Assembly (NCBI GenBank): GCA_023229605.1
Contig: JALNYY010000021.1
Location: 1-42,219 of the forward strand
Direction of reading: 5' to 3'
Origin: Methylobacter sp.
GTDB taxonomy: Bacteria; Pseudomonadota; Gammaproteobacteria; Methylococcales; Methylomonadaceae
DNA length: 42,219 nucleotides
Under the pieces are notes generated by a model. The model saw only the letters and a program-made list of their open reading frames with translations, searched no databases and had not been told where the DNA came from. Position numbers and translations under genes: made by a program. Shown piece after piece: positions 8,312 through 15,279 of the stretch. Within the stretch, counting starts at the first letter, position 1, and each line of letters begins with the position of its first letter.

Positions 8312-8362
8312 TAAAATCCAATTACATCTGTAATTTATTAACACTTTTTAGGAGACGCCGTC

Positions 8363-8581
8363 ATGGCTAAAGTTCAAAAATCAACTGACTCTTCTAGTTT
8401 AGCTGAAGTAGTAGACCGTATTCTGGACAAAGGCATTGTTATTGATGCCTGGGTCAAGGTTTCATTGGTCGGTATCGAATTGCTGTCTATAGAAGCACGC
8501 GTTGTTATTGCTTCTGTTGAAACTTATTTGAAATACGCAGAAGCCATTGGTCTTACCGCCAGTGCAGCTACTCCAGCTTAA
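8363..8581 (+). CDS. gvpA1: Major gas vesicle structural protein GvpA
   Basis: A 72-residue protein, MAKVQKSTDSSSLAEVVDRI..., with the universal GvpA core: SLAEVVDRILDKGIVIDAW, a short linker, then VSLVGIELLSIEARVVIASVET (helix-strand-strand-helix). GvpA monomers form the ribbed, gas-permeable, water-excluding wall of the vesicle. Length is normal (70-75 residues). AGGAGA at 8351-8356 sits just upstream of the ATG at 8363. It is the first gene of the cluster, directly behind the sigma54 promoter, and is followed by a hairpin (8605-8626) that may make its own message the most abundant. Its N-terminal Ser/Lys-rich segment is slightly longer than in cyanobacterial GvpA. Confidence 0.98.
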   Translation: MAKVQKSTDSSSLAEVVDRILDKGIVIDAWVKVSLVGIELLSIEARVVIASVETYLKYAEAIGLTASAATPA

Positions 8582-8604
8582 TTAACCAAAGAGTAAGAGT
8601 GACC

Positions 8605-8626
8605 AGCCGTTGAGTATTCAGCGGCT
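8605..8626 (+). terminator. Hairpin between gvpA1 and gvpC (attenuator or 3'-end stabiliser)
   Basis: AGCCGTTGA and TCAGCGGCT form a 9-bp stem (one G-U pair) with a 4-base GTAT loop, 24 bases after the gvpA1 stop. No U-run follows, so full termination is unlikely. Partial termination or 3'-end protection would give excess gvpA mRNA over gvpC, as is usual for gas vesicle operons. Confidence 0.5.
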
Positions 8627-8696
8627 TGGGCGCTTTCCACCGCCTCAAGCTTACTGATTGGGGTTTTACTAAAGTGATAACCTAAGGAGAACACCT

Positions 8697-9191
8697 ATGG
8701 GACGCTTAACAGATGATATGGCGCAGTTGCGTAGAAACATTGACAGTAGTCGTGAATCCCGTTTAGCTCAACAAAATGCGCGGGTTTCCAGTGTAAACGC
8801 ACAGATTGCTGACTTTGCTGCTACCCGCGCGAGGAATGGAGTGCGAGATGCTCACATGCGGGCAGCATTTGTCACCGATAATACCAATGATGTTAATCGC
8901 TTACTGAACGAATTTCGGCATACACATCAAGTGATGGGGCGGCAGGGCCGCAAAGACCGTGCTGCTTTCTTGACTGATATGTCAAAGAAGACGCTAGATT
9001 TATTAGGCAGCTTTAAGGCTGATCGCAAAAACATGGCTGAACGCAGTGCCAAAGAAAGAGCGGCTTTCATTGCCGACATGACTAACAATGTTGCCGCTTT
9101 TATCAAAGATGCCGCTCAGGACAGAGCTGGTGCTCACGCTGTATTTTTCGGCACAGCCACGTCTAAAAAAAAAACAGCATTCCCAGTATAG
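8697..9191 (+). CDS. gvpC: Gas vesicle outer-scaffold protein GvpC
   Basis: A 164-residue protein as read. Residues 22-153 are four exact 33-residue units: 22-54 (RLAQQNARV...), 55-87 (RAAFVTDNTNDV...), 88-120 (RAAFLTDMSKKT...) and 121-153 (RAAFIADMTNNV...). A 33-residue helical repeat is the defining feature of GvpC, which binds the outside of the GvpA ribs and stiffens the vesicle. AAGGAG at 8684-8689 supports the ATG at 8697. The frame ends soon after a run of ten A at 9165-9174, with the tail KKKTAFPV. The -1 frame beyond stays open and protein-like to 9427, so the native protein may be about 243 residues; see the separate entry. The homopolymer could be real or a sequencing indel. Confidence 0.9.
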   Translation: MGRLTDDMAQLRRNIDSSRESRLAQQNARVSSVNAQIADFAATRARNGVRDAHMRAAFVTDNTNDVNRLLNEFRHTHQVMGRQGRKDRAAFLTDMSKKTLDLLGSFKADRKNMAERSAKERAAFIADMTNNVAAFIKDAAQDRAGAHAVFFGTATSKKKTAFPV

Positions 9192-9427
9192 CCATTCATC
9201 TTAATGAGACTCCGGCTGGAAATGTTGAAAGTTCGCTAAGCCAACATGAAGCACATGGAAGTTTACAGCCTGCACTACCAGAAGTTGAGCAAACAGCTGC
9301 GCCGTCATCACGACATGCAGAGGTCTTCGAACCGATAGAGGCTGCCTCTATGCGTACAGAAGCAGATGAAATCAAAAAGCCTAAAAGAAAACCTAGTGAG
9401 TTTTTTGGCGCGAAGAAAGGCAAATAG
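9165..9427 (+). other. Out-of-frame 3' extension of gvpC after an A10 tract
   Basis: After the A10 run the -1 frame reads ...SIAIHLNETPAGNVESSL, continues with QTAAPSSRHAEVFEPIEAA and ends KKPKRKPSEFFGAKKGK at TAG 9425. The composition (Ala/Glu/Pro linker, basic C-terminus) and absence of stops for over 80 codons indicate coding sequence. Joining it to gvpC needs one extra A, or one -1 slip on AAAAAA. Options are transcriptional slippage, -1 ribosomal frameshifting, a phase-variable repeat, or a sequence error. No separate start codon with a ribosome binding site serves this segment. Confidence 0.7.
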
Positions 9428-9541
9428 TGATATTGCCGCTGTAGCTCATAAAGAGCATGCGTGCAGATGAACACCTGCCTACATAGAAAGAAACAAGGTT
9501 ATTGGGAATGTAGTTTCACACTGGACTAATGACTTTTTCAT

Positions 9542-9574
9542 AGACCTTTAGCGCTGATTAGGCACTAAAGGTCT
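9542..9574 (+). terminator. Rho-independent terminator between gvpC and gvpN
   Basis: AGACCTTTAG (9542-9551) pairs perfectly with CTAAAGGTCT (9565-9574): 10-bp stem, 13-base loop. The T-rich stretch GGTTGTGGTGTTTTTATTTT follows. It separates gvpA1-gvpC from gvpN onward and implies either a second promoter in 9575-9714 or readthrough. I found no GG-N10-GC element in that gap. Confidence 0.7.
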
Positions 9575-9714
9575 GGTTGTGGTGTTTTTATTTTGTCAGC
9601 CAGAACCCCATAGCTGTAGGAACATCTTCTCTAAGACAACTCTGATGATATTTATCCAGAGCTTCAGTCCCACCAGTGTGGGGAACATATACCGTTTAGC
9701 ACAGGAGTATTTTT

Positions 9715-10704
9715 ATGATTATGCAAAATACCGTTTCACATTATACCGTAGAAGATGACCTCGTCGTTCCAGAAGCGAGCGATCATTTTGTGCTGACTTC
9801 TTATGTAAAAGATATTATAGAACGCGCGTTGGTTTATTTACACGCAGGCTATCCCGTACATTTTGCCGGTCCATCGGGAACAGGAAAAACGACTTTAGCA
9901 TTTCATCTCGCTGCACAATGGGGGCGCCCCGTCACCTTGTTGCAAGGTAACGAAGAATTCGTAAGTTCCGATTTGACAGGAAAAGACATTGGCTATCGCA
10001 AAAGCAGTTTAGTCGATAATTACATTCACTCGGTACTTAAAACTGAAGAACAGATGAACCGCATGTGGGTGGATAATCGTTTGACGACCGCGTGCCGCAA
10101 TGGCGATATGCTGATTTATGATGAGTTCAATCGTTCGAAGGCGGAAACCAATAATGTGCTGTTATCAGTGTTGTCCGAAGGCATTTTGAACTTGCCCGGT
10201 TTACGTGGTGCTGGAGAAGGTTATATGGATGTACACTCAAGCTTTCGAGCTATTTTCACCTCCAATCCAGAAGAATACGCGGGTACGCACAAGACCCAAG
10301 ATGCCCTGATGGATCGAATGATTACCATCAATATCGGTCTTGCAGATCGGGACACCGAATTACAAATATTACATGCACGTTCTGACTTGGAATTAAAAGA
10401 GTCTGCATATATCGTTGATATAGTCAGGGAGTTGCGTGGCAATGAACATGAAACCAAACACGGGTTACGCGCAGGCATTGCCATTGCCAACATCTTATCC
10501 TTGCAAGGAATGAAACCGCGTTATGGCGACAAGTTATTCCATTCTATTTGTTACGATGTTTTGAGCATGGAAACGGCTAAAATACAACGCGCCGGACACT
10601 CGATCTTTCATGAAATGGTCGATGATGTTATTCGCAAAATTTGTCCGCCAGTGGGTTCAGCGGCAGTCAAGGTATCCACACAAAAAATGAAAGTGGTGGA
10701 GTAG
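9715..10704 (+). CDS. gvpN: Gas vesicle AAA+ ATPase GvpN (MoxR type)
   Basis: A 329-residue MoxR-type AAA+ protein. Walker A is GPSGTGKTT (52-60); Walker B is MLIYDEFNR (132-140); the sensor segment is FRAIFTSNPEEYAG, and the late motif GLRAGIAIA follows. GvpN is needed for vesicle enlargement, probably remodelling GvpA or GvpC with ATP. AGGAG at 9703-9707 supports ATG 9715, with a second ATG six bases later. It starts the second block after the terminator at 9542-9574 and is followed two bases after its stop by the GvpV-like gene. Confidence 0.97.
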   Translation: MIMQNTVSHYTVEDDLVVPEASDHFVLTSYVKDIIERALVYLHAGYPVHFAGPSGTGKTTLAFHLAAQWGRPVTLLQGNEEFVSSDLTGKDIGYRKSSLVDNYIHSVLKTEEQMNRMWVDNRLTTACRNGDMLIYDEFNRSKAETNNVLLSVLSEGILNLPGLRGAGEGYMDVHSSFRAIFTSNPEEYAGTHKTQDALMDRMITINIGLADRDTELQILHARSDLELKESAYIVDIVRELRGNEHETKHGLRAGIAIANILSLQGMKPRYGDKLFHSICYDVLSMETAKIQRAGHSIFHEMVDDVIRKICPPVGSAAVKVSTQKMKVVE

Positions 10705-10706
10705 TC

Positions 10707-11015
10707 ATGGCAATCAGTACACGTCCTCCTCGGACAATCTCAGATATAAAAACTCATTCAGGACGGGGTAGCGGTGACCACCAAACATACCGGGATTATT
10801 TTCAAGTCGGTGCGTTGGAATTGGAGCGTTGGCGGCGGACCCGAGAACGTGAGGCCGCTTCATCGCGTATAGCCAGTATCGATAGTCGTATAGCCGATAT
10901 TGACAAAGAAAAGGAAATGTTGCTTGCAGCCGCTGCCTGTGCGTCGATTGACGACAACGGTAAATCAAAGTCAACTGAGAAGAAAAAATCTTCTGGTCTG
11001 CGAATCAAATATTGA
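10707..11015 (+). CDS. gvpV: GvpV-like small gas vesicle protein
   Basis: A 102-residue protein from ATG 10707 (GGAG just upstream, inside the end of gvpN). The N-terminus MAISTRPPRTISDIKTH is followed by YRDYFQVGALELERWRRTRERE and a coiled coil (about residues 52-78, REREAASSRIASIDSRI...), then a low-complexity Ser/Lys tail. The TISDIK and Y-LELE-RR pattern plus position directly after gvpN fit GvpV, a small protein of unknown biochemical role required for normal vesicles in Serratia. Assignment rests on position and short motifs, so it is probable rather than certain. A longer open frame from 10641 exists but would overlap gvpN by over 60 bases. Confidence 0.65.
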   Translation: MAISTRPPRTISDIKTHSGRGSGDHQTYRDYFQVGALELERWRRTREREAASSRIASIDSRIADIDKEKEMLLAAAACASIDDNGKSKSTEKKKSSGLRIKY

Positions 11016-11025
11016 GGCGGTCATC

Positions 11026-11223
11026 ATGAACAAAATTCGCACCCTCGCTCATATCCGTACCCCGCGTATGGCGAAGAGTTTTCGCGCTTGCGTCAACATG
11101 ACGGGGAAGCCACAAATTCTTGCCGATTTCGGACGTGTTTATTCAGAAGAATATCAGCGATTAAACCGCATGCAGACGCAGCACACTAGAGGCAAACGCA
11201 TTTTACTAAGGAGTGCATTGTGA
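11026..11223 (+). CDS. Small basic protein of the gas vesicle cluster, function unknown
   Basis: A 65-residue protein from ATG 11026, ten bases after gvpV, with AGGCGG upstream. It reads MNKIRTLAHIRTPRMAKSFR... QILADFGRVYSEEYQRLNRM... and is strongly basic (many Arg/Lys), with no membrane segment or known domain that I recognise. Its stop codon overlaps the GTG start of gvpF1 (GTGA at 11220-11223), which implies translational coupling and a real gene. As I recall the Serratia cluster there is no counterpart between gvpV and gvpF1, so it may be a lineage-specific accessory protein or a detached GvpV segment. Confidence 0.7.
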   Translation: MNKIRTLAHIRTPRMAKSFRACVNMTGKPQILADFGRVYSEEYQRLNRMQTQHTRGKRILLRSAL

Positions 11224-12038
11224 ACATCGATAAATCCAGAAGTTATCGTGCTAAGGTGCTTTATGCTCTTTGTGCTTCCGACGACTCAAAACCCAACTAC
11301 AAAATACGCGGACTGGAATCTGCGTCTGTTTATGCCATCGATAAAAACGGCTTAAGAGCCGTGGTCAGTGATACGCTTAGCACCCGTTTACGCCCGGAAA
11401 GACGCAATATTACTGCGCATCAAGCCGTATTACATTCGCTGACGGAAGAAAATACCGTATTGCCGATGCGTTTCGGTGTTATTGCCCGCAATGCCGAAGC
11501 AGTACAAAATTTGCTGGCCTCCAACCAGAAAACCATCAGAGAACATTTTGAACGTTTAAATGGACGCGTGGAAATGGGCTTACGCGTTTCTTGGGATGTC
11601 ACCAATATTTATGAATATTTTGTTGCTTTGCATCCAATCTTGAGCGAAACGCGTGATGAGATCTGGAATAGAGATTCCAGAGACGGTAACCGCCGCGAAG
11701 AGAAGATTCGATTGGGTAATTTATATGAATCATTGCGTAGCGCTGATAGAAAAGAATCTACTGAAAAAGTAAAAGAAGTATTGTTCGATTATTGCGAAGA
11801 CATTATTGAAAATCCTGTTAAAAAGGAAAAAGATGTGATGAATCTGGCGTGTTTGGTAGAAAGAAAACGGCTGGATGAATTCGCCAAAGGCGTTTTTCAA
11901 GCCTCAAAGTTATTTGATAACGTTTATTTGTTTGATTATACCGGTCCTTGGGCGCCGCATAATTTCGTTACTTTGGATTTACACGCCCCCACAGCAAAAA
12001 AGAAAGCGTTGACGAGCGAAAGTGTTCACCCTGATTGA
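11220..12038 (+). CDS. gvpF1: GvpF/GvpL family gas vesicle assembly protein (first copy)
   Basis: A 272-residue GvpF/L protein. Recognisable parts are VLYALCASDD near the N-terminus, RNITAHQAVLHSLTEENTVLPMRFG (residues 61-86), a middle ferredoxin-like segment VEMGLRVSWDVTN, and the C-terminal FDNVYLFDYTGPWAPHNFV. GvpF/L proteins are minor components found at the gas-facing surface or nucleation complex, interacting with GvpA. The GTG start at 11220 is chosen because AAGGAG (11208-11213) is six bases upstream and the codon overlaps the previous stop. It is one of three paralogues here (others at 20596 and 21381), all clearly diverged from one another. Confidence 0.95.
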   Translation: MNIDKSRSYRAKVLYALCASDDSKPNYKIRGLESASVYAIDKNGLRAVVSDTLSTRLRPERRNITAHQAVLHSLTEENTVLPMRFGVIARNAEAVQNLLASNQKTIREHFERLNGRVEMGLRVSWDVTNIYEYFVALHPILSETRDEIWNRDSRDGNRREEKIRLGNLYESLRSADRKESTEKVKEVLFDYCEDIIENPVKKEKDVMNLACLVERKRLDEFAKGVFQASKLFDNVYLFDYTGPWAPHNFVTLDLHAPTAKKKALTSESVHPD

Positions 12039-12047
12039 GGATAAACC

Positions 12048-12326
12048 ATGCTGCTGGTCGATGACATACTGTTTTCTCCTGTTAAAGGCATCATGTGGAT
12101 TTTTCGACAAATTCACGAACTGGCCGAAGAAGAATTGGCTGGCGAGGCGGATCGTATTCGTGAAAGTTTGACAGAGCTTTATATGCAACTGGAAGCGGGG
12201 CAGATCACCGAAGAAGAATTTGAACAGCAGGAAGCTGTACTGCTCGATAGATTAGATGCGCTGGATGAAGAGGATGACATGATAGGAGATGCCGAGGATG
12301 AGGACAATGAGGACGAGACAAAATGA
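12048..12326 (+). CDS. gvpG: Gas vesicle protein GvpG
   Basis: A 92-residue protein with the GvpG signature MLLVDDILFSPVKGIMWIFRQIHELAEEEL, followed by a helical segment LTELYMQLEAGQITEEEFEQQE and a very acidic C-terminal tail (residues 75-92, mostly Asp/Glu). GvpG is an essential minor assembly protein that forms part of the nucleation complex with GvpF/L. GAGGATAAACC upstream gives a weak binding site. Its stop codon overlaps the ATG of the next gene (ATGA, 12323-12326), so the two are translationally coupled. Confidence 0.93.
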   Translation: MLLVDDILFSPVKGIMWIFRQIHELAEEELAGEADRIRESLTELYMQLEAGQITEEEFEQQEAVLLDRLDALDEEDDMIGDAEDEDNEDETK

Positions 12327-14278
12327 AACCTGCGATTTATCCAGAATTTTTACAGCCGTCACTGCTGAAATTGGTCTTCTTCGGCGGTAAAGGCGGTGTA
12401 GGAAAAAGCACCTGTGCAAGTGCGACTGCTTTAAAACTGGCGCAAGAACAACCACAGCATCTTTTTTTGCTGGTTTCTACCGATCCGGCACACTCCCTGA
12501 AAAATATTCTTTCCAATCTGGTGCTGCCCAAGAACCTGGAGGTGCGCGAATTAAATGCCGCCGCTTCCTTGCATGCGTTCAAAATGCGGCATGATGCCCT
12601 CCTGAAAGAAATCGCTGATCGCGGTACTTTCCTTGACAAAAACGACATTCAAGGCTTAATGGATGCCGCGCTTCCAGGCATGGATGAATTGGCGGCTTAT
12701 CTTGAAATAGCCGAGTGGATTGAACAGGATACCTATTACCGCATCATTATAGATACCGCGCCTACCGGGCATACATTGCGGCTTTTGGAAATGCCTGACT
12801 TGATTCATCGCTGGTTGACGGCTTTGGATACCTTGCTTGCCAAACACCGCTACATGCGAAAACGTTTTGGCGGCGATAATCGGTTGGATCATTTGGATAA
12901 TTTTTTACTGGGTATGAATGATTCGCTAAAAGCCATGCACAGTCTGATGACCGACACAGAACGTTGTTGTTTTATTTTAGTAATGCTGGCGGAGACGATG
13001 AGTGTGGAGGAAAGTATTGATCTTGTCAGCGCCTTGAATAAACAGCGGGTGTTTATCTCCGATCTGGTGGTCAATCGATTGTTTCCTAAAAACGATTGTC
13101 CGACCTGTCTAGCTGAGCGCAGCAGGCAAATGCTCGCGCTTAAAAGCGCCCTCAAGCTTTTACCCGGACACCTGTTTTGGACACTGCCTTTACTTGCCGC
13201 AGAACCAAACGGCAAACTACTTTACTCACTGTGGTCAGAGGCGCGTTTACTTGATGAAAACGAAGCCATAACTACTACTGCCTATAGTCATAAATTGCCC
13301 TTGCATGTAGAAAACCCCATTCAGCTGCCTGCCAGCACATTACGGCTATTGATTTTTGCCGGCAAAGGCGGTGTGGGTAAGACTACCTTAGCCTGTGCCA
13401 CAGCATTGCGCTTGCATAGCGAATATCCGCACAAACGTATTCTATTATTCTCAACGGAGCCCGCGCATTCGCTTAGCGATTGTTTGGGGATAAGCGTACA
13501 ACGGCGCCCTACTTCAGTCCCTTCGACTACGCTTCCTTCGACTAGGCTCAGGACAGGGTTGGTTGAAATCGATGCCCAGGAAATTAATGCGGAAGCTGAC
13601 TTCGAAAAAATTCGGCAGGACTATCGTGCAGAATTGGAAGATTTTTTGCAGGATGCTTTACCGCATCTGGATATTACCTTTGATCGTGAAGTTATGGAAC
13701 ACTTACTCGATTTAGCTCCCCCCGGACTGGATGAAATCATGGCATTGACCACAATCATTGATCATCTCGACAGTGACTGTTATGACATGATAATAGTAGA
13801 TGCCGCGCCTAGCGGGCATTTACTACGTTTACTGGAACTGCCTGAATTGATTCGAGATTGGCTGAAACAGTTCTTCTCGTTATTGCTAAAATACCGCCAG
13901 GTCATGCGGTTGCCGCATTTATCAGAACGCTTGGTACAGCTCTCACGCGAATTAAAAAAACTACGCATTCTGTTGCAAAATATCGAACAAACAGAAGTGT
14001 ATGCAGTCACCATTCCGACCCAATTGGCGATAGAAAAAACCAGTGAAATGCTATGCGCATTGCAGCGGCTAGGCATGACGGCAAAAGCGTTGTTTATCAA
14101 TCAGATTACACCCATCAGCGATTGTACATTGTGCCAGACAATTAATGCGCGTGAATCATTGCAGCTCAAACGCGCGCACCACATTTTTCCTAACCAGCCG
14201 CAAGCACAAATTTTTCGGCAAATAGAGCCTACTGGTTTGGGTGAGCTAAAGGCTTTGGGTTCGGCATTGTTTCTATAA
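12323..14278 (+). CDS. gvpW: Tandem ArsA/Get3-like ATPase of the gas vesicle cluster
   Basis: A 651-residue protein made of two ArsA/Get3 halves. Half 1: Walker A GGKGGVGKST (21-30), DTAPTGHTLR switch (144-153) and a CPTC pair. Half 2: AGKGGVGKTT (346-355), DAAPSGHLLR (493-502) and a CTLC pair. Both halves look catalytically intact. ArsA powers arsenite export and Get3 targets tail-anchored proteins; no arsB or arsR is nearby, and the gene overlaps gvpG and precedes gvpA2, so chaperoning of hydrophobic gas vesicle proteins is the likelier role (inference). The name follows position in the Serratia order. Bases 13518-13557 are an inserted microrepeat giving VPSTTLPSTRLRTG (~398-412). Confidence 0.85.
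   Translation: MKPAIYPEFLQPSLLKLVFFGGKGGVGKSTCASATALKLAQEQPQHLFLLVSTDPAHSLKNILSNLVLPKNLEVRELNAAASLHAFKMRHDALLKEIADRGTFLDKNDIQGLMDAALPGMDELAAYLEIAEWIEQDTYYRIIIDTAPTGHTLRLLEMPDLIHRWLTALDTLLAKHRYMRKRFGGDNRLDHLDNFLLGMNDSLKAMHSLMTDTERCCFILVMLAETMSVEESIDLVSALNKQRVFISDLVVNRLFPKNDCPTCLAERSRQMLALKSALKLLPGHLFWTLPLLAAEPNGKLLYSLWSEARLLDENEAITTTAYSHKLPLHVENPIQLPASTLRLLIFAGKGGVGKTTLACATALRLHSEYPHKRILLFSTEPAHSLSDCLGISVQRRPTSVPSTTLPSTRLRTGLVEIDAQEINAEADFEKIRQDYRAELEDFLQDALPHLDITFDREVMEHLLDLAPPGLDEIMALTTIIDHLDSDCYDMIIVDAAPSGHLLRLLELPELIRDWLKQFFSLLLKYRQVMRLPHLSERLVQLSRELKKLRILLQNIEQTEVYAVTIPTQLAIEKTSEMLCALQRLGMTAKALFINQITPISDCTLCQTINARESLQLKRAHHIFPNQPQAQIFRQIEPTGLGELKALGSALFL
13518..13557 (+). repeat. TTCGACTANGCTCAGGACAG microrepeat inside gvpW
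   Basis: CCCTTCGACTACGC followed by CCTTCGACTAGGCTCAGGAC: one partial and one full unit, in frame. The encoded STTLPSTRLRTG lies between the Walker A motif and switch region of the second ATPase half, in a position likely to be a surface loop. Confidence 0.75.
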
Positions 14279-14281
14279 ACT

Positions 14282-14494
14282 ATGAGTATATGCATTATGT
14301 CTACGAATCAACAGTATCAGGATGAACAGCAACAGGTTTCTCTGTGTGAGGCATTGGATCGCATTCTGAACAAAGGTGCGGTTGTTGTTGCTGATGTAAC
14401 CATTTCAGTAGCTAATATTGATTTGATTTATTTAAGTCTACAAGCTTTAGTCGCTTCTGTAGAAACAGGAAAACGTTTACGTGGCAGGGAGTAA
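14282..14494 (+). CDS. gvpA2: GvpA-family minor gas vesicle protein (second copy)
   Basis: A 70-residue protein, MSICIMSTNQQYQ..., with the GvpA core SLCEALDRILNKGAVVVADVTISVANIDLIYLSLQALVASVETGK. The core is divergent from GvpA1 and lacks the typical ID-W-V segment, so it belongs with GvpJ/GvpM-like minor proteins thought to form vesicle tips or nucleate assembly. The start could also be ATG 14297; neither has a strong binding site. It lies three bases after gvpW and ends next to gvpK, whose binding site AGGGAG overlaps its 3' end. Confidence 0.9.
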   Translation: MSICIMSTNQQYQDEQQQVSLCEALDRILNKGAVVVADVTISVANIDLIYLSLQALVASVETGKRLRGRE

Positions 14495-14498
14495 GACA

Positions 14499-14846
14499 AT
14501 GACAACGAATCACCTGTTTCCAGATCATTCCAGGGTTGATTTACCACCGCAAACAGCGCAACAACTGGATGTTCAAGGTAACAAGCGCAAAATAGAAATC
14601 GATGGCGAACGCGTTCGTAATGGTTTGGCCCAACTCGTTCTAACACTGGTTAAACTGCTGCACGAACTGCTGGAACGCCAAGCTATAAAGCGTATGGATT
14701 CGGGTTCGCTTAGCGATGAAGAAATCGAGCGCTTGGGCTTGACGCTAATGCGCCAAGCCGAGGAATTGGAGCATTTACGAGAGGTTTTTGATCTTAAAGA
14801 CGATGATTTGAATTTTAACTTAGGCCCATTAGGCCGATTACTATAA
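14499..14846 (+). CDS. gvpK: Gas vesicle protein GvpK
   Basis: A 115-residue protein with GvpK features: IEIDGERVRNGLAQLVLTLVKLLHELLERQAIKRMDSGSLSDEEIERLGLTLM, followed by ELEHLREVFDLKDDDLNFNLGPLGRLL. GvpK is an essential minor protein of vesicle assembly. ATG 14499 is preferred over the in-frame GTG at 14481 because AGGGAG at 14486-14491 is seven bases upstream and the GTG lies inside gvpA2. Its last residues LGPLGRLL are echoed at 15227-15268, where a remnant of a second gvpK seems to survive. Confidence 0.95.
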   Translation: MTTNHLFPDHSRVDLPPQTAQQLDVQGNKRKIEIDGERVRNGLAQLVLTLVKLLHELLERQAIKRMDSGSLSDEEIERLGLTLMRQAEELEHLREVFDLKDDDLNFNLGPLGRLL

Positions 14847-14857
14847 GGACGAGTGTG

Positions 14858-15136
14858 ATGAACAACCCTGTGAAACATAACAATACTATCGACATAAATG
14901 CAGCAACGCGCGGATTGCTACTGCGCATGGGCAATACTTGGTTTGAACAAGATGAACTATGGCAAGCGGTAGATGTGTATATAAAAATTATTGAGGAATA
15001 TCCTGACAGCGAGGAAAGTGAAACCGCTCAATCCAGTCTGATGAGCATTTCCCGAGGTTATGAACAGGATGGCTTGTTACGGCTGTCTCTGAATGTACTT
15101 GAACGAATTGAGCAAGCGATGACGACGACCGTATAG
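14858..15136 (+). CDS. gvpX: GvpX-like small helical protein
   Basis: A 92-residue protein from ATG 14858 (an in-frame GTG precedes it directly at 14855). It contains a TPR-like stretch: NAATRGLLLRMGNTWFEQDELWQAVDVYIKIIEEYPDSEESETAQSSLMSISRGYEQDG. The pair of helices before and after YPDSEE is typical of tetratricopeptide repeats, suggesting a protein-binding adaptor. Position between gvpK and gvpA3 matches Serratia gvpX, whose function is poorly defined. The name is by synteny. Confidence 0.65.
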   Translation: MNNPVKHNNTIDINAATRGLLLRMGNTWFEQDELWQAVDVYIKIIEEYPDSEESETAQSSLMSISRGYEQDGLLRLSLNVLERIEQAMTTTV

Positions 15137-15204
15137 CTAGCGTACTGTTTTAGTTGACCACTACAGTTCCTGCGTTGCGTGACGCCGAGCGTTACTGACG
15201 GTAT

Positions 15205-15222
15205 CCCCACGCCAAAGCGTGA
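15205..15222. repeat. Short palindrome CACGC-N4-GCGTG upstream of gvpA3
   Basis: CCCCACGCCAAAGCGTGAG contains 5-bp arms around CAAA. It resembles the small dispersed palindromes of the type CCCACGC...GCGTGGG and may mark the junction that removed an upstream gene. Confidence 0.35.
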
Positions 15223-15226
15223 GAAT

Positions 15227-15268
15227 GATGAAAATGTGGCTTTGAGGCCTTTAGGTCGACTACTGTAA
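15227..15268 (+). pseudogene. 3'-end remnant of a second gvpK
   Basis: In one frame the sequence just before gvpA3 reads NDENVALRPLGRLL followed by TAA and AAGGA. The functional gvpK ends DDDLNFNLGPLGRLL followed by TAA and AAGGA. The matching codons and the identical position relative to the next binding site indicate a shared origin. The rest of the gene is missing between 15137 and 15226. Confidence 0.6.
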
Positions 15269-15279
15269 GGATTTACACC

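Noticed and set aside
9428..9714. Sigma54 promoter in front of gvpN
   Set aside because: No GG-N10-GC with flanking consensus was found after the terminator; gvpN must use another promoter type or readthrough.
12323..14278. Arsenite efflux ATPase (arsA of an ars operon)
   Set aside because: No arsB, arsC, arsD or arsR nearby, and the gene overlaps gvpG within the gas vesicle operon.
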